Positions 1 to 11,582 of a stretch of DNA of 64,000 bases are shown here, one piece after another (position 1 is the stretch's first letter; the number at the start of each line of letters is the position of its first letter). The stretch comes from Eonycteris spelaea. Its lineage: Eukaryota > Chordata > Mammalia > Chiroptera > Pteropodidae. A program made the translations under genes and the position numbers. The DNA is taken from positions 806,001-870,000 of the forward strand of contig PUFA01000116.1 of the NCBI GenBank assembly GCA_003508835.1, read 5' to 3'. The notes beneath the pieces were generated by a model. It saw only the letters and a program-made list of their open reading frames with translations. It was not told the origin of the DNA and did not search any database.

Positions 1-600
1 TCAATCGTTTATTTGTTCACTGGCAAACAAAGTCCATTCTGAGCAGACACGGCAAACCGGGCTTCCTCTGTGAACATACAGTTTCCGTTTGAAGAACAAG
101 GTGGAAAAAAAAAAAAAACAACACTACTTGTTCAGCGCTTTCCCTGGACTTTGACTTCGAGGAGAAGTGATTTCGTCCAAAACCAACAAGATCAAACCCT
201 GCACTGCACGCAGCCAAGGGCCTCGCCGCGGCGTCTGGGGGCCAGCTCCGCCCACAGCACGCCCAGCCCTCACCTGGCCCACACGTTAGGGACCGGTGCA
301 GAACCTCTTCGGAAAAGCCTCCTCCACGAATAAAGCGTCCCTCCCGAGCCCCTCGAATCCGCAGGGCGCTGGGTGCTTCCACAGCGTTCTGCTCCACGTT
401 ACTGAAGGGAGCAAGGTCTAGAGCAAACACACTCACGGAGCTACGGACGGCCTGTCCGAAAACTCGGCTGACATAAAAACGTGATTTTAAGGAGGTCCTT
501 CCTCGATGGCTGAGTGAGCCAGACGGGCCTGGTTTGGGGGCTTTCGGTAGAACCACCTCGAAGCACCTCTCCTCCCACCAGGCGGCCAGCCCTCCGGCCT
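1..600. other. Upstream flank, no gene seen
   Basis: No gene, RNA or recognisable repeat can be supported here. There is a short A-run near 104-119. Open frames on both strands are short, overlap one another and resemble no family I know. Confidence 0.5.
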
Positions 601-898
601 GGGTCCCCACCGAGGCCCTTCCTGGCCACATGCTCCGCTGTATGCGTGTGCGTGAGCGCTCCCGAGTCTAACGCCAGGGCCCCTCCCTTCCAGGTGTACC
701 CACCCCTCGCTCAGGGGGCCTGGGAGGCTCTGCGTGAGTCCCGGTCCCCCTCTCCCAAGCTCCACGTGCCCGCGAGGTTGGCCTGGTGCCTGGCCAGCCT
801 CACACAAAAGCGCTCGGTACCCGGGTTTTCCCTCTGGACAGCAACGACCCTTTCCCCGCGGACGTCGCCGCGTGTGGCGGGCCCCTCCGCCCCTCTGC

Positions 899-908
899 GC
901 GCAGGCGC
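899..908. promoter_or_regulatory. NRF1-type motif GCGCAGGCGC
   Basis: This is an exact match to the GCGCANGCGC consensus of nuclear respiratory factor 1. It sits inside the upstream CpG-rich block. Binding is inferred from the motif only. Confidence 0.4.
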
Positions 909-954
909 GGGAAGGACACCCACTGGCGCGGCTGAGTGCGGGGGGTAAATCCAG

Positions 955-1060
955 CTCGCCGCCGACTCGCTGCGTGGCCGTCAGCACGCGGCTTAACCTC
1001 GCTGTGCCTCAGTGTGTTGTCGCTGCTGCAACGGGTGAACAGCAGCACCAGCTCCCCCCC
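955..1060 (+). repeat. MIR-like SINE fragment
   Basis: The segment matches the MIR core, including a CTTAACCTCGCTGTGCCTCAG-like stretch, which in MIR is followed by an 'opening bracket' of TTTCCTCATCTGT. The copy is strongly diverged and CG-rich, so the call is tentative. Confidence 0.4.
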
Positions 1061-1200
1061 GACTCCCAGCACCCCCCTAACAGAACCCGGATCCCTGCTG
1101 CGGAGCACGCCCCCCCCTCCGACCCTGCCCTGCGGACACTGTCGCACACCTGGACGCACGCGCATCTCGTCTCAGCACAGACCTGCGAGGCGGCACTGCG

Positions 1201-1430
1201 GTCTCTACCTGCTGAGGAGCAAAGGGAGGTCACGTGGCTGGGGCACGCGCCCCGGGCGTTGCGGGGGGGGGGCGGGCAGCTCCACCCGGTCCCGCAGACC
1301 CCGCAGGTCCTTCGCGGTCTCTACCGGCTGAGGAGCAAAGGGAGGTCACGTGGCTGGAGCACGCGCCCGGGCGTCGCGGGGGGCGGGGGCCGGCTCCGCC
1401 TGGTCCCGCAGACCCCGCAGGTCCTTCCTC
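1201..1430. repeat. Tandem duplication, two copies of about 116 bp, each with a CACGTG E-box
   Basis: Copy 1 runs 1201-1316 and copy 2 runs 1317-1430. Both begin GTCTCTACC and end near GCAGGTCCTTC. CACGTG occurs at 1231-1236 and 1347-1352, exactly one period apart, in the shared context GGTCACGTGGCTGG (a USF/MYC/TFE-type site). The copies differ mainly in the length of the central G-run and a few substitutions, so the duplication is fairly recent. Confidence 0.85.
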
Positions 1431-1704
1431 CTCACCCCGCCCCATGGCGCCACTGACGCCGACGCTGCCGCGCGCGCTGCGGTCCGCACGGAGCTGGCTG
1501 CGCTTCCGGAACATTCCACGCCGATTCGTCCCTTGTTTCTTTGCCCCCTTTTCTCTTCCCCGGGGCGTATAGAGAGGTAAGAAGAAGCCGATTAGGAGAG
1601 TGGACGGGAGGAGAGGGTGGATGTGGGGCGGGGGGAGAGTGGACGGGAAGGGCACCATCCAAGCTGAAGTTTGGGGTATCGATTAGGGGTGGGAACCGAC
1701 CCCT

Positions 1705-1718
1705 CCTGAAGGGGGCGC
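1705..1718 (+). promoter_or_regulatory. CTCF-like core motif, forward orientation
   Basis: CCTGAAGGGGGCGC matches 12 of 14 positions of the CTCF core CCASYAGRKGGCRS, with the AGGGGGCGC part intact. It lies about 12.7 kb upstream of exon 1. Occupancy is unknown. Confidence 0.4.
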
Positions 1719-1835
1719 TGTGGCTCCCCGCTTGGGATCCTGACACCAAAATCTGCGGTTTCAACATTTCGAGCTCAAGTTAAAAAGCGCATTCAGCGCG
1801 CGCCTGTCTGCGTTCGATGCCCCTTGGCCAGAATG

Positions 1836-1849
1836 GTTGCCATGGCGAC
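1836..1849. promoter_or_regulatory. RFX X-box-like palindrome GTTGCCATGGCGAC
   Basis: This differs by one base from the ideal RFX-family X-box GTTGCCATGGCAAC, and both half-sites are otherwise intact. It lies just downstream of the upstream CpG-rich block. RFX factors drive ciliary and other promoters. The function here is inferred from the motif only. Confidence 0.45.
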
Positions 1850-1859
1850 GCAGAATCAC

Positions 1860-3320
1860 TGGTGTGACTGGAAACGGGACCCGCCCCCAGCCACTGACCA
1901 CCGGTCTGCACACCTTCCCTCTGTCCCCCTTCCAAAGACCCTCCTTCGAGACAGGCCCGCCCACGAGAAACCGCTCAGGCCGACAGGAGCCCGTAACCCC
2001 GAACGTAAATCACTCTTTATTTTCTTGTCTGGGGCCAAGGGACAAAAACGGGGAGATTCACTACGAACAGTGGCTGACACCAGGGGCCTGACTGGCCGCA
2101 GCGCGTAGGCATCCCTGCCGGCCTGTGCCCCTACCCTCCTGGGTGCGGTGCCAAACCCCCGCCACCCACATTCCTGCCTCACTCCCCAACTTCCTGGCCC
2201 TGCCTTGGGTTTGGCTTCACCAGGGCTCAACCCCCCTCCCCCTCACTCTGAGTCTCTGAGTAGGGCGCTGAAGAAACAGTTTCTAAGAGCTCATGGGTCT
2301 TATGGTTTCTCCCGACAATAACAACATCATTTGCCGTGGGCTCCCACGTGAGTGTCACGTGAAGCCCGGGGTAGGGGGGATGAGCCTGGGGGGGGGAAGT
2401 ATCTGGCAGACGTTCACTCCATGTGAATTTGGGAACAGACCACAGGGACAGGGTTGGAAATAAAAACCAGTGACCAGGTGACAAATGACCCAGTTTGGCC
2501 CGGACTAGCGCTGAGGAGGTGGTGAGAAGTGGGGTGTCGGGGCAGGCTGTGATGGCAGGGCCCCCGGACTCGCTGGTGGGGTGGAAAGCAAGCACGATGG
2601 GAGCCACTGAAGACATCTCCAACTCCGGCCTGGGTAGCAGGAAAGCCGGCGAGGCCACGGGGCAGCGGGAAGTTTCTGAGGAAGAAGCATGCATGTGCGT
2701 GTGCGCGTGCGTGTGTGCGTGTGCGTGTGTAAGAGCGGGAGTTCAGTGGTGGGTGTGTGTGTGTTTGAGATCTGCGCCTACAACACCCACAAGGACATGT
2801 CTCGCGGGGGGTTTGGATACGTGAGTCTAGGGGTCATGGAAAGAGGTCCAGCCAGAGAGGCAGGCCTGGGACACATTGGGGAACAGGTGTTCTAAAGCCA
2901 CGGGCCTGCATGGGCACAGCGAGGGCGTGTGTGCCCAGGGCCACCGCCACCAGGACCCGGGACCAGCCACGGAGGCAGAGGAAGCCAGCTGGCCGGTGAG
3001 GAGCCGGCAAGCGAAGGCAGTGTCTGGGGAAGCGGGAGGTGAGTCGGATGAGGACCGAGGACCCACCCGGGGTTCAGCAAAGGTGGCCCCGGCATTTCAG
3101 TGGCCTGTCGGCTTGAAGGCTGATTGGAGGAGGGTCTCAAGAGGAAACTCAGGGGGAGGGAGAGAGAGTGCGGGGCAGACAGCTCTCTGCAGCAGTCGAG
3201 TTGTGAGGGGGTCAGAGAAGCCGCAGCAAGGAGGGGCCCTGGGCCCGTCGGCACAGCCCGGGTGTGGGCTGGGGACCGGCGGGAGCTGTCCAGCTGGAAG
3301 GCAAGCTCTTGGCCGAGCTG
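1860..3320. other. Upstream flank without a supportable gene
   Basis: The interval is GC-moderate sequence with an imperfect alternating purine-pyrimidine tract of CGTG/TGTG type at about 2688-2731. I recognise no exon, RNA gene or dated repeat in it. Confidence 0.5.
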
Positions 3321-3324
3321 CCCG

Positions 3325-3465
3325 TTAGGATCACAGGCCAGCTTTACATCTCTGGATGTCTGGGCAGAACCCCAGGCCGGTTAAGTCAGAATCTTTGGGA
3401 CAGGGCCCCCGTTGCTTTTCTTAAAGCTCACCAGGTGGTCCCAACGTGCAGCCAGGACTGAGAAC
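3325..3465 (+). repeat. MER5-like non-autonomous hAT-Charlie fossil
   Basis: The segment resembles old Charlie-type MER elements. It has an AGGATCACAGG-like stretch, a TTAAGTCAGAATCTTTGGG-like middle, then CTTAAAGCTCACCAGGTGG, and ends near CAGGACTGAGAACCA. The subfamily is not certain. Confidence 0.5.
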
Positions 3466-3469
3466 CAGG

Positions 3470-6400
3470 GCGTGAGCAAAGGCAGCACTCGGGGAGCAGG
3501 ACAGAGGAGGCGAAAGTGCCTGAGCAGGGAGAGCGTGGGCCTGACAGAATGCAGGGGGTGTCTGCCAACGGCAGCGCACTGGGCTCTCCTGTTCACGGGC
3601 AGAACTCCCCACTGGTCTGGCCAAGACCTTCTGGGAACCGCGCTGGCCCGAGGCTTTTCCTCCCCGGCCCTCCCCTCCCGCCAGCCTTCCACTGGTGTAG
3701 GACCTGGGCCGGGGCCAGAGGCTGTCCCCGCCACTGCTGCCCATTCCCCCGCCATCCTTCACAGACATTCCACCTCTTGCACATTAACCCTGTCTGAGCA
3801 TCTACCTCCAGAGGACCCCAGCTGACGTGGCTGTGGCAGCCAAGGGGGGGCCTCGAAGTGGCCGTGTCTTTACACAGTGAGGGAGAGACGGGAACTGAGT
3901 GGTCCCTGGGGTGCTGGCGGCTCAGCCCGAAACTGACCCAATTTTTCATTAATAAGGCTCAGTTCGGGCGAAATTCACAGACTGGTGAGATGTGGGCAGA
4001 GACTGTGACAAAGGAACTACATTCTGACCAGCCATGGGTGTACCCCCTGGACCCTCCACGCATCTCCCCTGTAAGGGCTTTGCTGTGAACTTCCACCAGC
4101 CTTCGGTCATTGACGTGGATGTTTTTGCTTTTTGCACCTCACACACCGGCCCTAAATTAATTTTTTTTTAAAGAGCTCCAAAATAGTTTGAGCGATGGGA
4201 GAAATCATTAGAACAAATGCAGACCTTCCTAATGGCCCAGTACACGGCGCTGTTCGTCACCTCTCCCTTGGTGGGAGCAGATGCTCGGGGAATGTGAGGC
4301 AGGGTGCTTCGCACTCTCACGGGGCCCTGGGACCACTCATTTGGTGAATCTGAATTTAAAAGCAGAAAGAGATACAAGGGTAAAAAAGAAAAATGAGGAT
4401 GTAGTAAGCGTAAACCAGAGAGCTCCTTCACGTCAGGCCTCAGCACTTCTCCGAATTAGAAATCTGACCGTTTGTATCCACCCAACAACCTTGTTTTCTC
4501 CTCACATTTCAGCCCCTCGTCCCAGCCCAGGGCTATTAGGTCACGGTGCCACAAGACGTCAGCCAAGATCGGAGAGGACCAAGTCACGCCTGTCCAGGTA
4601 CACGGCCAGTGTCTGCTCCACGCTGCTGGCTCTCAGCTTCTGTAATCGGTGTTTTTGTCTTGCTCAGGTAACTTGAAAAATTTACTAATGGACATTGATA
4701 ATCGCAGTCTGCAGTAAGTTTAACGGGGCTTTCCTTAATTACCAAGGGGAAGTCCTTGTCCTTCAGGAGATTTAGGCACGCCTGCTGTGTGGACGCCCAT
4801 CGGAGACAGGCATCTGAATCTGCAGAGTAACAAGAACACCCCCCCCCCACTTCTGCCTCTGCCTGAGTCCAGCCTCTGGAAACTACCCTGGCATCTCACA
4901 GACCCGGGGGTGGGGGGGTCAGCAGCTGCCCAGCCACATGCAGGGTGGGGATTCCATTCCCACAGCTGCTTGGATAAACAGCCCGGTGCTGCAGGCCCTC
5001 TGGGAGATGGCCAGTCACGAGGGCCTGGGCGACGTGACCAAAGTGAAGAAAGGGGGGTCAGGCAGTGGCTGAGGGAAATGGGTGAGGCTGGCACAGGTGA
5101 ATTCCAGGTACTCGTACTGTTCACAAACACTGCTCATACAGCTTCCTTTCCTTCTTTGCTTCTCTCCCCACTTCCTGACTTCCTTCTTTTCCTCCCCCAC
5201 CCTGTTCTAGAAAGAATAATCTACAGGAGGACAGTGAGATGAAGTTAATTAAAAGCGAGCTGTTTATGAGTAAGGACTCTTGCATTACAAGAGGCAGAAA
5301 TCTGACTCTTAAGATGGGACTGGCTTCCTGGGAGGAGAAGAGGAAGTGGTCTTAGCGATGATGGGGACCAATGCATCCATGTCTTCCTCATCTCTCCTTC
5401 TGAGGGCTGCACTCAATCTCTCAGGCTACTGTCACTCAAGTGCGGGCAGCCATAGGAGGTAGCCTTCCAGCTTTGGGCTCATTATCGCAAGGGCTCTGTC
5501 AGCTCCAGTCAGAATCCCAGGGAAGGGCTGTGATTGGCCACCCAGGACCACACCCCCGAGGGAGGGTGGTTATGGTTGGCTGGACTGGTGGGCGGGGACC
5601 ATGACCTGCTCAGAGGGGAGGGCTGCCCTTCCTAGTGGAGGAGGCTAAGCTCCCCAAAGAGGAAGAGGAAGCACCCGATGCGTGGGTTACAGCTGTGAGG
5701 CTGTGTGCGGGCTACTCGGGAAAGAGACACGAGGATCGGATCCGGGGCCCACAGGAACAAACCAACCAAGAGTTCAGGAGAAAGACAACTGCTCTCAGTT
5801 TTAAGACCCAAACAGGAATTTCTCTCTGGGGATCTTAATATGTGTCTGTTTCCTGTTTCAAACGATCAAATCCCCAAGCTGGCTGGCCATACCCGGCCTT
5901 GGCCCTAATACCACGGAATCCTCTATGATGGGGTTTCAGACACAGTTCTAGGTAGAAAGGGTTCTCTCCACCAGGGTCTCCTGCCCTCCTTGGAGCATCG
6001 CCTGAATAATCCTCTAACCCTCACCCTCTCCCTCTCGGGTCCCTAATCCAAAACTCACCACACATTCCAAAATCCCGTGTGATTCCTCCTCTGCCCTAAT
6101 ACAAACCCCTCGTGCCATCTGGTCCTTAAGCAGCGTCTCCTTTGCAACCCGCTAGCTCACCGCCCTGTCATTCAATAATGCTCTAAGCGTCACTGTAGAA
6201 AGACTCTTAGAGAATCAACAACCCTAAACCCGCATTTGCATCTCAGACGACATAATCTCTCTTCAGCAGAGCTTGGGTGTAGATGTTATGTACATTAAAA
6301 GGACATAAGGGGACGCATGTTGGCAACCGCTCCCCCCCTCCCCGTCCCACCTCCTCCCGCCAGCACATCCTGGGAGGAGCTCGGACAGGCTTCCAGCCCA

Positions 6401-7180
6401 CACAGCTGGGAAGCCGGCGCACTGCCAGCTCCGTGGGAGGCAGTCGTGCGCTCCCGCCTGGGGGACAGGCTGTTCTCCAAGGCTGTCCTGCACAGCCATG
6501 CACCTTCTGCTGGGCGACGGGCAGGCACGGCGCTCGCGAGCCTCTTGGCAGGGAAGACAGAGCGAAGCGTGCAGCTGTTTCGTCTCCCAGGACAAGGATG
6601 GGAGGAAGGGTCAGTGCAGTGGATCTCGAGCTGCATGTGGGGCACATGGTCTGCCCCAGATGGCCAACCAAGGCCGGGAGAGGAGCCGGGAGGCTCCCGG
6701 GGGCTCTGAAGCACGTGCCTGCGCTCAGGCCACTCCCTGAAATGCGCTGCTCCAGTCCCTGTGCCCGCAGAGCCTCGGAATGGCACTTCTAGGAAATCCG
6801 CTCTCCTCTGGGCTGAGTGTCTCCTCTGAGTGCAGGCTGGATAGAATTCAGAGGGCCACGGGGCATGTGCCCAGGAAATGATGGACTTTTTCTTATTTTG
6901 CAATATTCCAGAAGAATTCTGGGAAGCAAACAGCACTGGCCATGCCACCGCTGTGTGCTCTGCTTTGGGGACCGACGTCGAAGCAAAGAACTCGTGCTTA
7001 CTGAGCATCCCCCAGGTGAGGGTGCTCGTGCACCCCCAGGTGCGCTTGTCCCCGTGTTTACAGGGTTGTGCGGCCTGCCTGCAGTGATACCGCCAGGGAG
7101 TGGCAGAGGCAGGTCTGGTCCCAGAGTCCACGTTCCTCCCACCACACTCTCTAAACGTGACAGGAAACTCCAGCAGCCGT
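3470..7180. other. Upstream flank without a supportable gene
   Basis: I see no conserved coding pattern. The longest frame (278 aa, minus, 6295-7131) has no family resemblance. A C-run lies near 4843-4853. Stretches such as 5830-6240 are more AT-rich and could be unrecognised ancient repeat. Confidence 0.4.
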
Positions 7181-7184
7181 ACAC

Positions 7185-7745
7185 AATTAACAAAAACAAA
7201 CTATATAAAAAGGGTGGGGGGAATCCTACGTGACAAAAGAGGCAAGATAAACAAAGTCAAAGGACAGACCGGGACAAATGTTTGTGACCTTGGCAAACAT
7301 TTTTCCACTATCTAAAGAACTCCCGTAAGTAGATAAGAAAGGACCTACCACCACCCAATAGGACAATGAGCCGAAGCGCGCGAGCAGATACCTCACAGGA
7401 GGGCAGCTAGGAAGGAAATGCAAATGAGAGCATTTGCCTCTGAGGACAGGCCACCTGTGTGCTGAAACCCATCAGGGTCGTACGCTTTGCTCCAGCAATT
7501 CCCTATCTAAGTGTGCATCCTTCCGAACACTGTCAGATGTGTGAGGTGACGTAGGCCACCAAAATTTGTACACACCATTCGTAGGGGACAGATTAAGGAG
7601 GTGTCATGTAAGACATCATACATCATAACACGTCACGCGGTGTTTCGAACACGGGATACTATGCAGCCATTCCCAAGAACAAAGCAGCATTTGTAAGCTG
7701 ATGTGAACAATCTTCAAGACGTAGTGATGAGCTGAAAAGGTGCAG
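7185..7745 (+). mobile_element. Decayed L1 (L1M-type) ORF2 3' fragment
   Basis: The landmarks of the end of a mammalian L1 ORF2 appear in order. There is a run like 'AAAGAACTCCCGTAAGTAGATAAGAAA' split by decay, then ACCCAATAGGACAATGAG, GGAAATGCAAATGAGAG, TCCAGCAATTCCCTATC, ATACTATGCAGCCATTCC and finally GTAGTGATGAGCTGAAAA. Frameshifts and many substitutions show a long-dead copy. No intact reverse-transcriptase frame remains. Confidence 0.75.
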
Positions 7746-7749
7746 CACG

Positions 7750-10540
7750 TCGCCTCCGGCACACTTCTGTTTGCATGGGCAAGTGTCCCCATGGGCGCCA
7801 CCCTCCCTCTCCTGCCTGAGGCTCTCACCCTCTCACATCTCCCCTCAAACCCAGGCCTCTACTCCATCGGCGGGTGGCATCGCTTCCTCGTCACCGGAAA
7901 AGGACCCCGCTCCTGGCCTGCACCTGTCCGTGCCCCTCCTCCCTGCCCCACGTCCCACCTGAGGCCGGCCACTCTGTTGGTGGCATCTCGCCCCCTTTGC
8001 CTATGTCGCCAAGCAAGGGCTCACCGCCTGGCCCACGTAAGAGCAGAGGCAAGCAACCACGCAAACCCACCGCCGGTCAGCCGGACGGGTCTGCGGACTG
8101 GCTGAGAAACCCGTCTCTCACGGGGAGTGGTGGAAACGACTCAGTGCTCGGGCTGCCTCAGCGCCTGGTGAATGGCTTACCTCCGTTTCTTAAACCTGCG
8201 AAGATGAAGACACCTAGAACCAAGGGGCTGGTTGGAGATGCGGGCCCTCCCTGAAGCTCCCCTCGAAGCCACGGGTCCGGGACCGGCGTGAGCCCGGAGT
8301 CCGCGCCAGTTCCCCGTCAGCGGGGTCCACCCCCAGCCCTGCACGACACGCAGGTGCCCAGAGAAACTGCTGCACCCATCCCCACGGGGCGCGGGGAACC
8401 TCTTGTGTCACGGAGGAATGAGCTATACGGACGGGAAGCTGTTCTCTCGGGCTGGTCAAAGAACCACGAACTTCGCCATTATGCTGTATTTTTTTTTTAT
8501 ATCTACAAGGAAAAAAACCTACAATGAGTGGGGATAGGAAAAAACAAGGCAAGGCCTTTTGCTCAGCGGTGCCATGGGAGTGTGTGTTGCAATGACCCAA
8601 AGTGACCTTACGCAAGCCCACGCACAGAGTTTTACTTGGAACGTTCCTCCCCCTCCCCAGCCTCTCCCGAGACCTCATGCAACTCTCGGGAGTTATATTT
8701 AGGAACGTTTTGCAAAATACCTTTTGACCCACATGGCACAAGGAAGGTTGTTAAAAGCCACCACGTCCTTGAGAGCCTCCCTATGTGTCCCAAGTCCTTG
8801 AACGGAGCATCTTGTGGGCTCTGTGCACCAAATGGGCCTCTACTGATGATGGTGTGACGTGCTAAGGTACCAGGACGGGTGGATGCTGGCAAGGGCGTGC
8901 ATGGGTTTGACTCTGGGTTGGCCAGGCCCTTCTGGGTGGGACAGGGCTTCCTCGGAGAGTCAGGATGAGCACCGCCTCTGCAATGGCACTGGCGGTCACC
9001 AGGTCTAAGTCTGTACACACCCGAAAAGCCAGACACCGCCTGGCCCTCCGCTCGCCGAACGCTGCCGATCCCAAGGGAGCCTAAGGAGACTTCTTCTGAA
9101 GTCTTGTTGAAAAGCCATGACTGGCATTCTAGAGGCCAGGCCTGGACATCAGCTCCAAGTCACTTGTACAAATGGTGACAATGGCGCTGGTGACCCAGAG
9201 CTTCAGACGCGCCCTCCCATCCAAGTCATGCTCAGATCTGCGCTATGCTGTATGAAGTCTGGGACCAGCATCAATACCAAAGTGACTTCATTTGCTCAAA
9301 AAGTCATCACAATTAACTTGCATTATGTGATCACGTCCTGAACAGACAGGGGTGCGAGAAGGAGGGGAAACCCGTCCCGAGGTGGCGGTGGCATTTCGCA
9401 CCTCGCAGGGTTAATCTGTGTGCTCAGTGTGGTCAAAGCTCAGAACTCAGTCGAAAACCAACACGCACAGGCCTCTCTTCAAAGCCCGTAGCCTACAGAG
9501 CCGGAATCCTCCACCCACCGCGAGGTAATGTCAGATCACCGGGACAAGAGTCACATGGGAAAGTCAAGCACGCAGGCTGCCGTTGGCAGAACCAAAGACT
9601 GTCCCCAACTAACGCTGTTTCTGTCACTACTGCCCTTAGTCAAGGAAGGGAGCATATTGCTGGGGTCGTCTGTTCTTTTATTGAGCAGACAGACAGCTCC
9701 CCACTGCACAGAGCTGCTTGGGCACACAGATCCTGCTTGCTGAATCTGTCATTCTTTAGAACTGCTGAGTGTGTGTTTCGGCACAGTGCTGGTCAAGACG
9801 CCAGGCTGTCCTCCAGAGACGAGCTGTGAACAGCAAGTCTGTCCCTTGGGAGAATGTTGCCACAGGGTTACTTTTACCTTAATTCAAAATGCTTGCTGGA
9901 TTCCGTGATCAGGATGGCCTTATGGCTAACAGGCGTTATGGGTGAGGAACAACCTGAAACAGATACAGAAGGTGGCTGACATGGGCTCCCCGGAAAATCC
10001 GAAGGGACCCGGGAAAGCATTGTTGAGCGCTGTGCTGGCCCAGGACAGCCCTCCCAGCTGGCCCTCAGTGCCAGCCTCCATCTGTCCCTTTGGTTGGGTA
10101 TTGCTGGCTCCATGTGCGCCAGGAGCAAAAGCTATCACGAGGTTACGAATCGGTGCCCGAGCTTAGAGAAAAATAAAAACCGGAATGTGACTCTTAGCCC
10201 TGGTTTTCATGATTAGATAACACTCCCTTCGCGCTTGGTGAGTTATCACGCGTTTACACAGTCCAGACTGTGTTGTTTCATTTTTCCAAGAGCTGCTTGC
10301 TTTTTGCCCAGAATTGAGTCACTGGTTTCCTGACTACATAAACCACTGCTCTCTCCCAATTCTGTGTCACAGGCAGATACCAAAGCCGCTAGGATGTTGA
10401 ACAGTTTGTCCAAGGTCACCTGAAGGAGTTCCCTAAACAGTATTTAGCCTTGTGTAAAACTTTTAAAACCGGAGGGGGCCACATTTTTAAATGTCTTTCC
10501 AGGAAATTACGATCAATGGACAGAAGTTAAATAGATACAA
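7750..10540. other. Upstream flank without a supportable gene
   Basis: The interval has mixed base composition. I found no exon, RNA gene or recognisable transposon, and open frames are short and overlapping. Confidence 0.45.
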
Positions 10541-10544
10541 TGAG

Positions 10545-10670
10545 CAGACAGCTAGGTCTGTTGCCCCTATCTGTAAAATGTATATAACAGTGGATTTTCG
10601 TAGAAATTAGGAAAGATAATATGAACTACCTAATATGATGCCTGGCATCTCACTGTTATCAGCCTAGATA
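10545..10670 (+). repeat. MIR fragment
   Basis: The order of CTATCTGTAAAATG, an AT-rich middle and CCTAATATGATGCCTGGCAT matches the 3' half of MIR in sense orientation. Confidence 0.65.
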
Positions 10671-10924
10671 AAAGATGCCCCAAATGGAAATATCTTCCCC
10701 CGAGAAGCACTGTCCTAAACCATGTCTGGTGAAGGCCCAGAGGGCTTTTATTTGCTTGTGTTGTTTGTTTGTTTTGTTTTAAATTTTCAATTCATCATGC
10801 AATGATATTTTTAAAAAATTCAACCTAAAAGAGATGATTAGCACAATAAAATTAACAAAGTCATACAAAATACAATGAGGACTAAATATGAGCTCCCAAT
10901 AAACAGGCCTGAGAAATCTTCCAA

Positions 10925-11035
10925 AGACCATCTCTCCCCTCTCACAGATGGGGAAACGAAGTGACCTGCTCACAGTCCCACAGCAGATCAGTGGCAGTGC
11001 GGGGACAGGACTCAAGTCGTACTACTGAAGGATGC
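10925..11035 (-). repeat. MIR fragment
   Basis: The plus strand reads CTCACAGATGGGGAAACGAAG, then CCACAGCAGATCAGTGGCAG, then CAGGACTCAAG. This is the reverse complement of the MIR core (CAGTTTCC..., GTGGGACTG-type and GAATCC-type blocks). Confidence 0.7.
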
Positions 11036-11039
11036 GAGG

Positions 11040-11536
11040 CTGTTCCCAGGATAGCCCACGGTCCTGGCCAACCTCTCCTCAGCCTTCTACCAATCAAAAG
11101 GACAGAGCCACACCAGGGTGAGGCCCATGAGACATTTGCCCTGGATACAAATCTAAGGTTGTGCCCAAACCCCCAGTCATCAAGATAAATACTATTTCAA
11201 TGTATTTTTTTATAAGCTAAGTTATGCTGTGGTAAATAATGATCAAAATCTCAGTGGCTCAACCCAACTGAAGCCCGCTGCAAGGTGAGTTGCCATCCAC
11301 CATCATGCCCTATGCCATTTGGAACATGTGACCTGCAAGATCACGGCAGCAGAGGAAAAAATGGAGGAGACATACCAACTATTACTATGTATTAGTAATA
11401 CATACTAATTCTACTCACATCTCATTGGCCAGAATTACATATTCCCATCTAACCGCCAGGGTCTCCTGGAAAACGCTGAGGATCACATAGCTATTTGGCG
11501 ACCATCAAGAGCCTCTGCTTTATTCTTGGGGTAGAC

Positions 11537-11582
<46 letters not shown>

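Larger units (their letters stand above)
600..1560. promoter_or_regulatory. Detached CpG-rich block about 12.8 kb upstream of PRKAG2 exon 1
   Basis: The block is rich in CG dinucleotides and lies well apart from the main promoter island. It contains a perfect NRF1-type motif GCGCAGGCGC (899-908), a tandem duplication carrying two CACGTG E-boxes (1201-1430) and an ETS-like CTTCCGG near 1504. These are typical of TATA-less promoters, so the block could be the promoter of an unannotated transcript or a distal element. A divergent antisense lncRNA (PRKAG2-AS1) is known beside human PRKAG2, but I cannot place it here. No coding exon is evident. Confidence 0.5.
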
